This document shows positions 23,026 to 35,266 of a stretch of 64,000 nt of DNA, in pieces. The notes under the pieces are model-generated. The model was not told the origin of the DNA, did no database searches, and saw nothing but the letters and a program-made list of their open reading frames with translations. The DNA is from Triticum aestivum (lineage: Eukaryota; Streptophyta; Magnoliopsida; Poales; Poaceae), in contig NC_057809.1 in assembly GCF_018294505.1 (NCBI RefSeq), forward strand, positions 415,975,648 through 416,039,647, written 5' to 3'. The position numbers and the translations under genes are program-made. Each line of letters opens with the position of its first letter. Position 1 is the stretch's first letter.

Positions 23026-24430
23026 TGATACGTCTCCGTCATATCTACTTTTCCAAACACTTTTGCCCTTGTTTTGGACTCTAACTTGCATGATTTGAAT
23101 GGAACTAATCCATACTGACGCTGTTTTCAGGAAAATTACCATGGTGTTATTTATGTGCAGAAACAAAAGTTCTTGGAATGACCTGAAACTTCACGGAACA
23201 TCTATTCAGAAATAATAAAAAATCCTTGCAAAAGATGAAGACCAGGGGGCCCACCACCTGTCCACGAGGGTGGGGGGCGTGCCTGCCCCCCTAGGGCGCG
23301 CCCCCTACCTCGTGGGCCCCTTGGAGTTCCTCCGACCTCAACTCCAACTCTATATATTTGCTTTCGGGGAGAAAAAAATAAGAGAGAAAGATTCATCACG
23401 TTTTATGATACGGAGCCGCCGCCAAGCCCTAAACTCTCTTGGGAGGGCTGATCTGGAGTCCGTTTGGGGCTCCGGAGAGGGGAATCCATCGCCATCGTCA
23501 TCATCAACCATCCTCCATCACAAATTTCATGATGCTCACCGACGTGCGTGAGTATTTCCATCGTAGGCTTGCTGGACAGTGATGGGTTGGATGAGATCTA
23601 TCATGTAATCGAGTTAGTTTTGTTAGGGTTTGATCCCTAGTATCCACTATGTTCTGAGATTGATGTTGCTATGACTTTGCTATTCTTAATGCTTGTCACA
23701 AGGACCCGAGTGCCATGATTTCAGATCTAAACCTATTATGTCTTCATCAATATATGAGAGTTCTTGATCCTATCTTGCAAGTCTATAGTCACCTATTATG
23801 TGTTATGATCCCTTAACCCCGAAGTGACAATAATCGGGATACTTACCGGTGATGACCATAGTTTGAGGAGTTCATGTATTCACTATGTGCTAATGCTTTA
23901 TTCCGGTACTCTATTAAAAGGACGCCTTAATATCCCTTAGTTTCCATTAGGACCCCGCTGCCACGGGAGGGTAGGACAAAAGATGTCATGCAAGTTCTTT
24001 TCCATAAGCACGTATGACTATATTCGGAATGCATGCCTACATTACATTGATGAATTGGAGCTAGTTCTGTGTCACCCTATGTTATGACTATTACATGATG
24101 AACCACATCCGGCATAATTCTCCATCACCGATCCATTGCTTACGAGCTTTCCATATATTGTTCTTCGCTTATTTACTTTTCCGTTGCTATTGCTATCATC
24201 ACTACAAAATACCAAAAACATTACTTTTGCTACCGCTACCACTACTATCATATTACTTTGCTACTAAATACTTTGCAGCAGATATTAAGTTTCCAGGTGT
24301 GGTTGAATTGAAAACTCAACTTCTAATACTTGAGAATATTGTTTGGCTCCCCTTGTGTCGAATCAATAAATTTGGGTTGAATACTCTACCCTTGAAAACT
24401 GTTGCGATCCCCTATACTTGTGGGTTGTCA
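23026..24430 (+). repeat. 5' LTR of the Sabrina-like element
   Basis: A TATATATT promoter motif lies at 23351-23358. The LTR includes the GC-rich CCACGAGGGTGGGG block typical of Triticeae Athila LTRs. It ends GGGTTGTCA. The small open frames (23202-23399 minus, 23270-23551 plus, 24095-24478 plus) are LTR sequence, the last two repeated in the other LTR. Confidence 0.9.
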
Positions 24431-24441
24431 AGACTATTTTC

Positions 24442-24458
24442 TGGCGCCGTTTCCGGGG
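24442..24458 (+). promoter_or_regulatory. Primer-binding site, tRNA-Asp type
   Basis: TGGCGCCGTTTCCGGGG begins 11 bases inside the LTR. One base differs from the usual Athila sequence TGGCGCCGTTGCCGGGG. Confidence 0.8.
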
Positions 24459-24508
24459 AGCATAGCTCTATTCTTTGAGTCACTTGGGATTTATATCTTC
24501 TTATCATT

Positions 24509-26448
24509 ATGAAGAACTTGAGAGATCCAAAAACCAAGATTTATCCCTCAACTACGAGGGGAGGTAAGGAACTGCCATCTAGCTCCGCACTTGATTCACC
24601 TTCTATTTTGAGTAAGCTTGTGACACCTAAACCTGCTTCTGCTATTCGTTCTGATATGTTGCATGTTGTTGATGATGCCACTTCTGCTATGTATGATACT
24701 TATGATGAAACTACTTCTATGCTTGATACTACTGTTCCACTTGGTGAATTTCTTGATGAACAACTTGCTAGGGTTAGAGAGAATGAAAATATTAAATATG
24801 ATAATATTGATGAAAGTGATGATGAAGACTTGCCCGTTATTCCTAAGGGTTATGTTTTTGATAAATAAGCTTCTTTAGCTATTTTAGCTTGCAAAGATAG
24901 TTATGAAATTAAGAGGTTATTAGCTAAATGGAATAAGCAATCTCTAAATGCTAGGATGCAACTTGACCCTGCTTTTGCTACTTCACCTATCTTTGTTACT
25001 GATAAGGATTATGAATTCTCTGTTGATCCTGATATAATTACTTTGGTTGAATCTGATCCTTTTCATGGCTATGAATCTGAAACTGTTGTGGCACATCTTA
25101 CTAAATTAAATGATATAGCCACCCTATTCACTAATGATGATAGAACTCGTTACTTTTATATCCTTAAAATATTTCCGTTCTCATTAAAGGGTGATGCTAA
25201 GATATGGTTTAATTCTCTTGACCCTGGTTGTGTGCGTAGTCCCCAGGATATGATTTATTACTTCTCTGCTAAATATTTCCCTGCTCATAAGTAACAAGAT
25301 GCTTTGAGGGATATATATAATTTTGTGCAAACTGAAGAAGAGAGTCTCCCTCAAGCTTGGGGGAGGCTTCTCAAGTTACTTAATGCTTTGCCTGATCATC
25401 CTCTTAAGAAAAATGAAATACTTGATATCTTTTATAATGGACTAACTGATGCCTCCAGAGATTACCTAGATAGTTGTGCTAGTTCTGTTTTCAGGGAAAG
25501 AACGCCGGATGAAGCTGAAATTCTATTAAATAATATGTTGACAAATAAAAATAATTGGACACTTCCTGAGCCTATTCCTAAACCAACTCCGAAGAAGAGA
25601 GGTGTTCTGTTTCTCAGTCCTAAAGATATGCAAGAGGCAAAGAAATCTATTAAAGAAAAAGGTACTAAGCCGAAGATGTTAAGAATTTACTTCCTATTGA
25701 AGAAATACACGGTCTTAATTTACCGCCTATTGAAGAAACATATGACCTTAATCCATCTCCTATTGAAGAAACTCATGGTCTTGATAACCCGACACAAGTA
25801 GTAAAGGTAAATTCTCTCTATAGATATGATAAAGCTGAAATCCCATTTACTAAATTTGCTAGCCCATGCTTAGATGAGTTTGATAAATTTATGGCTAAGC
25901 AAGAAGATTTTAATGCTTATTTTGGCACACAATTGAAATACAATTCAGATATGCTTGAACACTTGGGTAATTATATGGCTAATGTCAAAGGTGAACTTAA
26001 ACTTATTAGTAAACATGCTTCTATGGTTACCACTCAAGTAGAACAAGTACTTAAAGCTCAAAATGATTTGCTCAATGAATTGAATAGTAAGAATAATGAT
26101 AGCGTTGTTAGAGTTATGACTAGAGGTGGTAGAATGACTTAGGAACCTTTGTATCCTGAAGGCCAGCCTAAGAGAATTGAGCAAGATTCTCAGAGAAATA
26201 AGGTGGATGCACCTAGTCCTTCTAATAGGAAGAAAAATAAAAATGATAGGACTTTGCATGCTTCTAGTGAACCTATTACTGAAACACCTGAGAATCCAAA
26301 TGATATTTCTATCTCTGATGCTGAAACACAATCTGGTAATGAACCTGAAACTAGTTATAATGTTAAAGATAATGTTCATGATGATGCTCAACCTAGTAAT
26401 GATAATGATATAGAAATTGAACCTGCTGTTGATCTTGATAACCCATAA
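24509..26448 (+). pseudogene. gag: Athila gag of the Sabrina-like element
   Basis: The ATG at 24509 starts an acidic N-terminal part (MKNLRDPKTKIYPSTTRGGK). The capsid region shows IATLFTNDDRTRYFYILKIFPFSLKGDAKIWF (about 25110-25210) and FYNGLTDASRDYLDSCASS (about 25430-25490), both Athila-like. Stops interrupt it at 24866-24868, 25292-25294, 26140-26142 and 26446-26448, and a frameshift lies near 25670-25690. The later part has a repeated EETYDLNPSPIEETHGL element and a helical segment (VEQVLKAQNDLLNELNSK). It is not translatable as one protein. It directly precedes the protease in the same frame. Confidence 0.8.
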
Positions 26449-27297
26449 TCAAAGAATCAACATTATGATAAGAAAGACTTTGTTGCTAGGAAACACGGTA
26501 AGGAAAGAGAGCATTGGGTTCAGAAACCCATGCCTTTTCCTCCCAAACCATCCAAGAAAAAGGATGATGAGGATTTTGAGCGCTTTGCTGAAATGATTAG
26601 ACCTATCTTTTTGCGTATGCGATTAACTGATATGCTTAAAATGAATCATTATGCTAAGTATATGAAAGATATTGTTACAAATAAAAGAAAGGTACCGGAA
26701 GCTGAAATTTCCACCATGCTTGCTAATTATACTTTTAAGGGTGGAATACCAAAGAAACTTGGAGATCCGGGAGTACCCACTATACCATGCTCCATTAAAA
26801 GAAATTATGTTAAAACTACTTTATGTGATCTTGGAGCCGGTGTTAGTGTTATGCCTCTCTCTTTATATCGTAGACTTGATTTGAATAAGTTGACACGTAC
26901 TGAAATATCTTTGCAAATGGATGATAAATCAACTGCTATACCTATCGGTATTTCTGAGGATGTGCCTGTTGTGGTTGCAAACGTTACTATTTTAACAGAC
27001 TTTGTTATTCTTGATATTCCCGAGGACGATAGTATGTCTATTATTCTTGGAAGACCTTTTTTGAACACTGCAGGGGCTGTTATTGATTGCACTAAAGGCA
27101 ATGTCACTTTTCATGTTAATGGTAATGAGCATACGGTACACTTTCCGAGGAAACAACCTCAAGTTCATAGTATCAACTCTATTGGAAAAATTCCATCGAT
27201 TATATTCGGAGGTTTTGAATTTCCTCTTCCTACTGTCAAGAATAAATATGATATTCTTATTATTGGGGATGTGCATTTCCTCGTTGAGGTAACATAG
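26449..27297 (+). CDS. Athila-lineage aspartic protease, domain intact
   Basis: The frame is open from 26449 to the TAG at 27295-27297. The first methionine is at 26530 (MPFPPKPSKKKDDEDFE), which is the usual junction before the Athila protease. The active site is TTLCDLGAGVSVMPLSLY (about 26815-26870), the flap-to-second-block part is DFVILDIPEDDSMSIILGRPFL (about 26999-27064) and it ends with FEFPLPTVKNKY. All retropepsin landmarks are present, so this domain could be functional if expressed, but it has no frame connection to an intact gag and no RT follows. Length (about 255 residues) fits the protease segment only. It would act in the cytoplasmic particle. Confidence 0.75.
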   Translation, partial: SKNQHYDKKDFVARKHGKEREHWVQKPMPFPPKPSKKKDDEDFERFAEMIRPIFLRMRLTDMLKMNHYAKYMKDIVTNKRKVPEAEISTMLANYTFKGGIPKKLGDPGVPTIPCSIKRNYVKTTLCDLGAGVSVMPLSLYRRLDLNKLTRTEISLQMDDKSTAIPIGISEDVPVVVANVTILTDFVILDIPEDDSMSIILGRPFLNTAGAVIDCTKGNVTFHVNGNEHTVHFPRKQPQVHSINSIGKIPSIIFGGFEFPLPTVKNKYDILIIGDVHFLVEVT

Positions 27298-28080
27298 TGT
27301 TATTCGAAATTTCTCCGGTTCCATGTTATTCGGAATGAGTTCGTTAACAAGACTTGATCAACCTTGTTAGTGGATTCCTTTTGATGATCATGAGATGGAT
27401 GAAACTAGAAGGCACAACCTTGTGTACCCTAATCTTACTTTCTGTTATTTATATTAAATAAAATAAAAATAGTATTTTTCTATCTGTTATCTGATTTATC
27501 CGTGCAATATAAAAATACCCCGAAAATAAAAGTTCTCCAAATGCCCTGAAATTTAAATATGTTTTTTTCTGGAATATTTGAGAATATTTGGCACTCAGAA
27601 CACAGCAGGGGGAGCTGGCACCTAGCCACGAGGGTCAGGGGCGCGCTCTACCCCCTGGGCGCGCCCCCCTGCCTCGTGGGCCCGCGGTGTCCCTCCTCCA
27701 CTTATTCCTGCACCCACACACTCCTTCCTCCCACAAACACGAATATCCAGCTCAAACCCGAGTCCAAGCTCATTTTGTTGCCATTTTCGATCTCCTTGCT
27801 CAAAGCACCTCTCACAAAACTGCTTGGGGAGATTGTTCCTTGGTATGTGACTCCTCCATTGGTCTAATTAGTTTTTGTTCTAGTGCTTTATTCATTGCAA
27901 ATTTGTGATGCCTAGGTGACCATGTTCTTGAGCTTGCATGTCAAATTTATATGGTTCCAAGTAGTTTTGATGCATGATATAGGCTCTAGGCACTTGTATG
28001 AGTAGTTGCTACCAATATTATTGAGTTTGGCTTACTTTTATTTTGAAGTTACTAAAAATTTCAGAATTTTTCAGAGAATA
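27298..28080 (+). mobile_element. Non-coding internal spacer
   Basis: It lies between protease and the ATHILA ORF1-like gene. It contains a GC-rich block (27600-27690) with CACGAGGGTCAGGGGCGCGC, which resembles the LTR's GC-rich block, followed by a 5'UTR-like stretch. It may be the leader of the downstream gene. No ORF is supported. Confidence 0.55.
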
Positions 28081-29126
28081 ATGAAGAGATTTTTGAGGGG
28101 CTCATCAAGCCGAAGCTCGAAGGAAAAGAAAAATGAAGAAGCAATGAAGCCCAAATATAATTTGCCTCGCACCGAGGAGGTTAGGCAGTGTGAATGGCCC
28201 TCCGATGATTTCTTGAGAGCCACCCGGATTTATGAGGATTTTTATGAATTGGCTAAGAATGCAGGCCTCACCGACTTCCTCCGCGACCAACGCGAATAGT
28301 ATCTCTTACTCACCAATACTTTTGTGCAAAACCTCAACTATTATCCTAGGGAATCACCTCCTTTAGTAGAGTTTCATTTATATGATGTGGTTAAGAAAAT
28401 GTCACTTTATGATTTTTGTCGGGTTTGTTTGATCCCTTCCGAGGGCAAAATAGAGGAACCACATCGTGATGATGTGGATGGGTTTATTGATACCATCACC
28501 GTAGGGGAAACGAGGAAGGTTTCCGATGCATGAATCACTAGCATACATTTTCCTGTTTTACGCTACTTTGCAATATTGCTAGTCGTTTCTTAATTGGTCG
28601 CGGAAACTATGGAAACCTTAGTGTTCCTGATATTATTATTTTGTTCCACGGGTTATTCTGTGATAACTCTGTGAGTATGGGCGGTATTATTGCTAAACGG
28701 TTGAGTCTGAACCATATAAAGGGCCCCATCTTTGGTGGTATCTATGCTTCACGCCTAGCTGCACATTTTAACATACCTATTAGGCATTATGATAAGGAAG
28801 AAAAATTGCTGCCTCGTGTTTATTTAGATTATAAGAGTATGGTAGCACATGATTTCATTATAAAGAATAGGGAAGGGGAGCTTAAATACAAATTGTTCTT
28901 TGATAAACATCATCCGGAGACTATTACCTTGCATGCTCCTTCCTTGTTTGATTTATCTGCAGGCCAGTACCTCGTCGCGCTGGAGGACATTCACGCCTAC
29001 CGGAACCCTGCACCAGCCATAGAGCCAGAGTCGGAACCACAAGTTGATCCTCCACGACAGTCTAATTACCATTGGGATCCGGAGATGATTGCCAACAAGT
29101 GGCAGTCAGAGTCTTCTTCATCGTAG
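28081..29126 (+). pseudogene. ATHILA ORF1-like protein
   Basis: The ATG at 28081 (MKRFLRGSSSRSSKEKKNEE) opens a frame with the landmarks of plant Athila ORF1-type proteins: SDDFLRATRIYEDFYELAKNAGL, then FHLYDVVKKMSLYDFCRVC, then FLIGRGNYGNLSVPDI, then GGIIAKRLSLNHIKGPIFGGIYASRLAAHF. Stops at 28297-28299 and 28531-28533 and a frameshift near 28570-28580 break it; the last open part (28641-29126) ends in a Pro/Ser-rich tail with a TAG at 29124. The role of the protein is not known; it is an extra gene carried by Athila-lineage elements. Its retention while pol is lost suggests that it, with gag, is what non-autonomous copies keep. Confidence 0.7.
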
Positions 29127-31208
29127 TACGACCCCAACTATTACTATGGATATCCGCCAGGCCAACCATGGCCATAGAACAACTTAGGCCAAAAGCCTAA
29201 GCTTGGGGGAGTACATATTTATCACCGACATTATATTCATGTTCACACACTCATTGCTAGATGTCGGTGCTCATACTTTTTCATTGTATCTTCCATGCTA
29301 GTTTATTTTCCTTTTTATCCTTTCTTCTTGTGTGTTTAATAAAACCTTAAGAAAAACCAAAAAATTTAGTTGTAGCCTTTAATTAGTTTACTTTCCATGC
29401 TTGTAGTAGTAATTAAAAAAAAGAAAACCCAAAAAGATTTCTTGTTCTTCTTTTACTTGTTGGGAGCTTTCCCGTGTAAATAGTTTTATTTCTTTTCTTT
29501 TCTTTAGGGGTCGATAGGAGAAGACCATAATTAAATTGTTGAAGTAGCTCTTATATGCATTATTGTTGATCTGACAAAAGAGCCCATATTGCCTTGTCTT
29601 CTCCTGTTTATTGAATGCTTGCAGATTCCAGCTTAGTCCAATGCACATGCACTATTATTATTATTCACACTATTCGGTCATGCAAGTGAAAGGCAATTAT
29701 GACGATATATGATGGACTGACTGAGATGAGAAAAGCGGGTATGAATTCGACCTCTCTTGTTTTTGTAAATATGATTAGTTCATCATTCCTGATTCAGCCT
29801 ATTATGAATAAACATGTTTGCAATGACAACTAGAGATCATAGTTTCTTGTGTCATGCTTGATTAGCTAGGAGCTTATAATGGTTTACCTTGCGTGCCAAC
29901 ATGCTATTAAAATGGTTGTGATGTGGTATGATAGGGTGGTATCCTCCTCTGAATGGTTTAAGTGACTTGACTTGGCGCATGTTCACGCATGTAGTTGAAA
30001 CAAAATCAACATAGCATTCACGATATTTATGTTCATGGTGGATTATATCCTACTCATGCTTGCGTTCGGTGTTGATTAATTTTAATGCATGGTCATGACT
30101 ATTGTCGCTCTCTAGATGGTCGCTTCCCAGTCTTTTGCTAGCCTTCACCTATACTAAGCAGGAATACTGCTTGTGCATCCAATCCCTTAAACCCGAAAGT
30201 TATTCCATATGAGTCCACTATACCTTCCTATATGCGGTATCTACCTGCCATTCCAAATAAATTTGTATGTGCCAAACTCTAAACCTTCAAATAAATATCA
30301 TGTATGTATGCTCGAATAGCTCATGTATCAACTAGGGCTGTCTGTATCTTCCATGTTAGGCGGGTTATTCTCAAGAGGAGTGGACTCCGCTCCTCACTCA
30401 CGAGAAAGTGGCTGGTCACTGGGATGCCCAGTCCCATGCTTTATGCAAACTAAATCAAAATAATTGCAAACAAAACTCCCCCTGGGACTGTTGTTAGTTG
30501 GAGGCACTCGTTGTTTTGAGCAAGCCATGGATTGATGCTTGTTAGTGGAGGGGGAGTATAGACTTTACCATTCTATTTGGGAACCGCCTATAATCTGTGT
30601 AGCATGGAAGATATCGCCATCTCTTGGTTGTTATGTTGACACTGAAAGTATACCGCTCAAAATATTATTCATCTCTATTTCAAAACCGAGCTCTGGCACC
30701 TCTACAAGTCCCTGCTTCCCTCTGCGAAGGGCCTATCTATTTACTTTCATGTTGAGTCATCATCTTCTTATTAAAAAACACCAGTTGGAGAGCACCGTTG
30801 TCATTTGCATTCATTACTGTTAGTTTACATTGAGTATGACTTGACTGGATCTCTTTTGCCATGAATTACAATGTCTAGTCAGTCCTTGATCTTTAAAGGA
30901 GCTCTGCATTTATGTTTTGCGGTCTCAGAAAGGGCTAGCGAGATACCATCTTGTTATATCATATTATGATTGTTTTGAGAAAGTGTTGTCATCCGAGATT
31001 TATTATTATTACTCGCTAGTTATTTAGGCCATTGATATGAGTAAACTTGAGACCTAAGTGTTATTGTGAATGTGGTTAGTCATAATCTTTGCTGAAAACT
31101 TGAATGCTGACTTTACATATTTACAACAACAAGAGCAAACAGAGTTTGTAAAAATATTTCTTTAGCACTTTCAGTTTATCAACTGAATTGCTTGAGGACA
31201 AACAAAGG
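29127..31208 (+). mobile_element. Non-coding 3' internal region
   Basis: AT-rich, no supported ORF. A polypurine-like AAGCTTGGGGGAGTACAT lies at about 29197-29214 and closely copies the real polypurine tract 2 kb downstream. Small frames (29388-29648 minus, 30539-30823 plus) have no recognisable domain. Confidence 0.6.
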
Positions 31209-31225
31209 TTTAAGCTTGGGGGAGT
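31209..31225 (+). promoter_or_regulatory. Polypurine tract
   Basis: TTTAAGCTTGGGGGAGT lies immediately before the 3' LTR start TGATACG at 31226, the expected site for plus-strand priming. Confidence 0.8.
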
Positions 31226-32628
31226 TGATACGTCTCTGTCGTATCTACTTTGCCAAACACTTTTGCCCTTTTTTGGACTCTAACTTGCATGATTTGAATG
31301 GAACTAACCCGGACTGACGCTGTTTTCAACAGAATTACCATGGTGTTATTTATGTGTAGAAACAAAAGTTCTCGGAATGACCTGAAACTTCACGGAACAT
31401 CTATTCGGATATAATAAAAATTCCTTGCAAAAGATGAAGACCAGGGGGCCCACCACCTGTCCACGAGGGTGGGGGCGCACCTGCCCCCCTAGGGCGCGCC
31501 CCCCTACCTCGGGGGCCCCTCGAGCTCCTCCGACCTCAACTCCAACTCTATATATTTGCTTTCAAGGAGAAAAAAATCAGAGAGAAAGATTCATCGTGTT
31601 TTACGAGACGGAGCCGCAGCCAAGCCCTAAACTCTCTCGGGAGGGCTGATCTGGAGTCCGTTCGGGGCTCCTGAGAGGGGAATTCGTCGCCATCGTCATC
31701 ATCAACCATCCTCCATCACCAATTTCATGATGTTCACCGCCGTACGTGAGTAATTCCATCGTAGGCTTGCTGGATGGTGATGGGTTGGATGAGATCTATC
31801 ATGTAATCGAGTTAGTTTTGTTAGGGTTTGATCCCTAGTATCCACTATGTTCTGAGATTGATGTTGTTATGACTTTGCTATGCTTAATGCTTGTCACTAG
31901 AGCCCGAGTGCCATGATTTCAGATCTGAACCTATTATGTTTTCATCAATATATGAGAGTTCTTGATCCTATCTTGCAAGTCTACAGTCACCTATTATGTG
32001 TTATGATTCGTTAACCCCGAAGTGACAATAATCGGGATACTTACCGGTGATGACCATAGTTTGAGGAGTTCATGTATTCACTATGTGCTAATGCTTTGTT
32101 CCGGTACTCTATTAAAAGGAGACCTTAATATCCCTTAGTTTCCATTAGGACCCCGCTGCCACGGGAGGGTAGGAAAAAAGATGTCATGCAAGTTCTTTTC
32201 CATAAGCATGTATGACTATATTCGGAATACATGCCTACATTACATTGATGAATTGGAGGTAGTTCTGTGTCACCCTATGTTATGACTGTTACATGATGAA
32301 CCGCATCCGGCATAATTTTCCATCACCGATCCATTGCCTATGAGCTTTCCATATATTGTTCTTCGCTTATTTACTTTTCCGTTGCTATTGCTATCATCAC
32401 TACAAAATACCAAAAACATTACTTTTGCTACCACTACCACTACTATCATATTACTTTGCTACTAAATACTTTGCTGTAGATATTAAGTTTCCAGGTGTGG
32501 TTGAATTGACAACTCAACTGCTAATACTTGAGAATATTCTTTGGCTCCCCTTGTGTCGAATCAATAAATTTGGGTTGAATACTCTACCCTCAAAAACTGT
32601 TGCGATCCACTATACTTGTGTGTTATCA
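31226..32628 (+). repeat. 3' LTR of the Sabrina-like element
   Basis: The 1403-bp partner of 23026-24430. TATATATT at 31549-31556. It ends TGTTATCA and is followed by the TTAGT target duplication (32629-32633). Confidence 0.9.
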
Positions 32629-32633
32629 TTAGT

Positions 32634-35266
32634 GCGTAAAGGTCAGTGGCCAACTCAGAACAAATACCCAAACCATTAGTTTATTAGGAGCTCGTGGAGA
32701 TGAGGAGAGACTCAGGATCGATGTGACCCCATCACCCCGTCTCATGGAAATACGGCAAGGGCTAGGCCCAACCCTATCTCTCTAGGGCGGTCTTCCCGGC
32801 CGTGCCTCGTAATTATCTCGCGGGTGCTCTCCGGGCCCGCCCGACTTTCAGATCAACTCGCGGGTACCCTCAGGGCTGACCCGACTTCAACAATGGTCTC
32901 AAGTAAACTTCAGGTAACCGTGTGTCCATAACATGAAGGGGGAATCCGAGGAATCAAACTCAATGGAATCCACTTGATGTAATCGTCAAGCTGAACTTAT
33001 GAGGAATTACCCTCGAGGTTCACACTTGAGATGTTGCATGACAGAGTCGTATCGGGAGTGGTGAAGGACGAATCACCCTCGATGACCACGACTGAATAGC
33101 TACACTACAGAGTTATCATCAGGAGTATGTTACGAGGTATCGCCCTCGGCACTCAATAGTAGCTCTGCAGACTCGAGGAACAAAAGGGGTGTGATGTGAT
33201 GTGAGGTGTCGGTCTCTGGTCGTCGATCACGTTGATCTAGTCGTCGATGATGAAGCAGGGGGAACAAGGACAAGGTGGGGGTCATTGATGGATCACTATC
33301 CAACCTATGCTAAGTAGTTTAGGATAAACATGTAAGGTACAGTGAGCGGTTACGAAAGCAGGCTATGCATCTGAATAGGAGCAAACAATGACAGTAGAAA
33401 AATCAAATGCAAGCATGAGAGAGAATGGAATGGGCGACATAGGAATGACCAAGGGGGTTTGCTTGCCTTGAAGCTCTGCTGAAAACGGAAGAAGAGTCGT
33501 CAGTGACATAGTCGATCACCGGGGCATCAACATCAGTCTCGGGGTCTACCGAAGAGAAGAGGGGAAGAAACCGTAAATACAAGCAACAATGCATGACATG
33601 ACGATACGCGCTGCTAGGGGTGTTCTAACGCAATGTTACACGATATTGACGAAGGGGGATAACATCCGGGAAAGTTTTCCCCAAGTTTGGCATTTCCAGA
33701 CAGATGAATCGGAGGGGGTGGTTGCATGTTCTCTATGCTAGGGACATGTGGCAGAAGAACGGACTACGTATTCAGATTCGTCTCGCTTTTTTGAGCAACT
33801 TTCAAGTATAAAACTTTTTATCCAAGTTATGTATTATTTTATATTAATTTTCAAAGTTTTAAAGATCTTTTAATATTATTATTAATTCTAAAATAGAGTT
33901 ATTGCATCAGCATGACATCATCATGACATCAGGAGTCAACTGACTGGTCAAACAGGGCAATGGGGTCCACTGTCATCGACTAGTTTAATTAAGCAGGTTT
34001 AATTAGACTAAATATGTTCATTAGGCTAATTAATTGAAGTTAATTAATTTAAATAAATAATTAGTAACTAATTAATTATTTAAATTAATTAACTTCGATC
34101 AGTGGCCCCGAGACTAATGAACATATTTATCTTTTTTTGGACAGGGTCGTGGGCCCCTGTGATCAGTGGCCCACAAGGCCTTAGCAGGAGGCGGGCGTAA
34201 CAGGCGGTGGGCGCCCGTAGCCTGCCCGGGCGGGGCGAGGCCATGGCCACGATAGGGATTGCCGCAGCGGGGCGCGAGGGCCACGGCGGGTGGAGCCGGT
34301 AGCCCCGAACGGCGGGATGGGGCGCAGCAGAGCGCGGGACGGGGCTCGCGCGCGGCAGGCGGGGCGAGCGGCAGCGGCAGGGTGACGTGTGGGGGTAGAC
34401 CGCGGGCACGACAACAAGGTAGGGGCGGCCGACGCGGCGAAGCAACAGCGGCGACTGCGAGGTCCCCGGGCGGCGACGGTCGGCGGGGCACAAGCGAGCA
34501 CGGCGCGAGCGACAACGGCAGCAGGACGCGGTGCGGGGAGCGGTAGAGTAGGCACGGGGAGGCAGGGTGCATCCCTACATAGCCGCAGCCAGGCAGGCAC
34601 GTGTGGACGGGGAGGTCATGGTTCGGCCAGTGCGCACCGGCAGCGCAGGGGCGCGGCGAGGGCATGAGGAGTGCGGCGCTCGGACGCAGTCACGACGACA
34701 CGACGACGAGCAGAAGAGGGTTCTAGGAGGAAGCAGACGGGGGGCCCTCACCGACCGTGTAGATGTGCAAAGGCGTGCTCATGGAGGGGCCGGAGCTGCG
34801 GATCCAGCGACGGGGCGTCGCGGAGTCCGGGAGGCAAGGTCCCGATCCAGATCGGGTTCATGAGGGGGAGGAGGGGAACGAGGGGAAGTGGGGTTAGGGT
34901 TTGCGGGGTGTGGGGGTAGGCCATATAGGCTAGATGGGCGGGCCGACTAGGCCGGACTATCGGGCTGGTTGGCCTAGTGGGGGTTTTTCCTTTGTTTTAG
35001 TTTCCTTTTATTTATTCTGTTTTATTAATTTAATTATTTTAGACTAGTTAAACATTTTATAAAAAAAGTTGGCTCATCACCAATATTAACAAATGATTAT
35101 TCGCAACATTTTGAACATTTTAGTTTTCATGTTTGACAAATTTGAATTTTTGACTTTAACTTGAATTTGAATTATGCCTTGGATCGAGTGAGGATTAGCA
35201 ACAGTAATGTGATGAGATGGCGCCATTAACTTGGGGTTACTGTAGCTTAATTATACGGGTGTTACA
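32634..35266 (-). repeat. 5' LTR of the Del/Tekay-like element, outer part
   Basis: It continues the LTR after the nested element; together with 21943-23025 it makes about 3.7 kb. The outer end reads TGTAACACCCGTATAATT on the minus strand. It includes a GC-rich core (34140-34920) whose overlapping frames on both strands are compositional, an AT-rich palindromic block and a stretch (33650-33850) matching 2830-3110 inverted. No gene is supported. Confidence 0.8.
34010..34129. repeat. AT-rich double hairpin in the LTR
   Basis: The inner arms 34036-34065 and 34067-34096 are reverse complements with about two mismatches, around a one-base centre. Outer arms AATATGTTCATTA and TAATGAACATATT flank them (34011-34023 and 34115-34127). 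The structure could form a cruciform in DNA or a long hairpin in RNA. Confidence 0.75.

Larger units (their letters stand above)
23026..32628 (+). mobile_element. Complete Athila-lineage (Sabrina-like) Gypsy element without pol
   Basis: The LTRs (23026-24430 and 31226-32628, about 1.40 kb each) begin TGATACGTCTC and end TTGTCA/TTATCA. The target duplication TTAGT is exact at 23021-23025 and 32629-32633. The primer-binding site is complementary to tRNA-Asp type and the polypurine tract precedes the 3' LTR. The internal region holds gag, protease and an ATHILA ORF1-like gene, but no RT or integrase, so it must have been mobilised by a related autonomous element. The LTRs differ at roughly one position in 15-20 over the first 260 bases by eye, so the insertion is not recent. 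It sits inside the minus-strand LTR. Confidence 0.9.
19732..35266 (-). mobile_element. Del/Tekay-like Gypsy element, 5' LTR to start of RT, split by two insertions
   Basis: On the minus strand the element starts with an LTR (TGTAACACCC at 35266) that runs to 21943 but is split by the complete element at 23026-32628; joined LTR length is about 3.7 kb. A primer-binding site for initiator tRNA-Met follows at 21939-21928, then gag, protease and the first codons of RT, cut off at 19732 by the Fatima-like element. The rest of pol and the 3' LTR lie left of the window. LTR homology with 816-5012 shows that both belong to one family. Confidence 0.8.

Noticed and set aside
23028..32640. Two long matching blocks as a tandem duplication
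   Set aside because: They are the two LTRs of one element: same orientation, polypurine tract and primer-binding site in place, and an exact TTAGT target duplication outside.
34089..34863. Long open frames on both strands
   Set aside because: Same situation in the GC-rich core of the inverted LTR copy.
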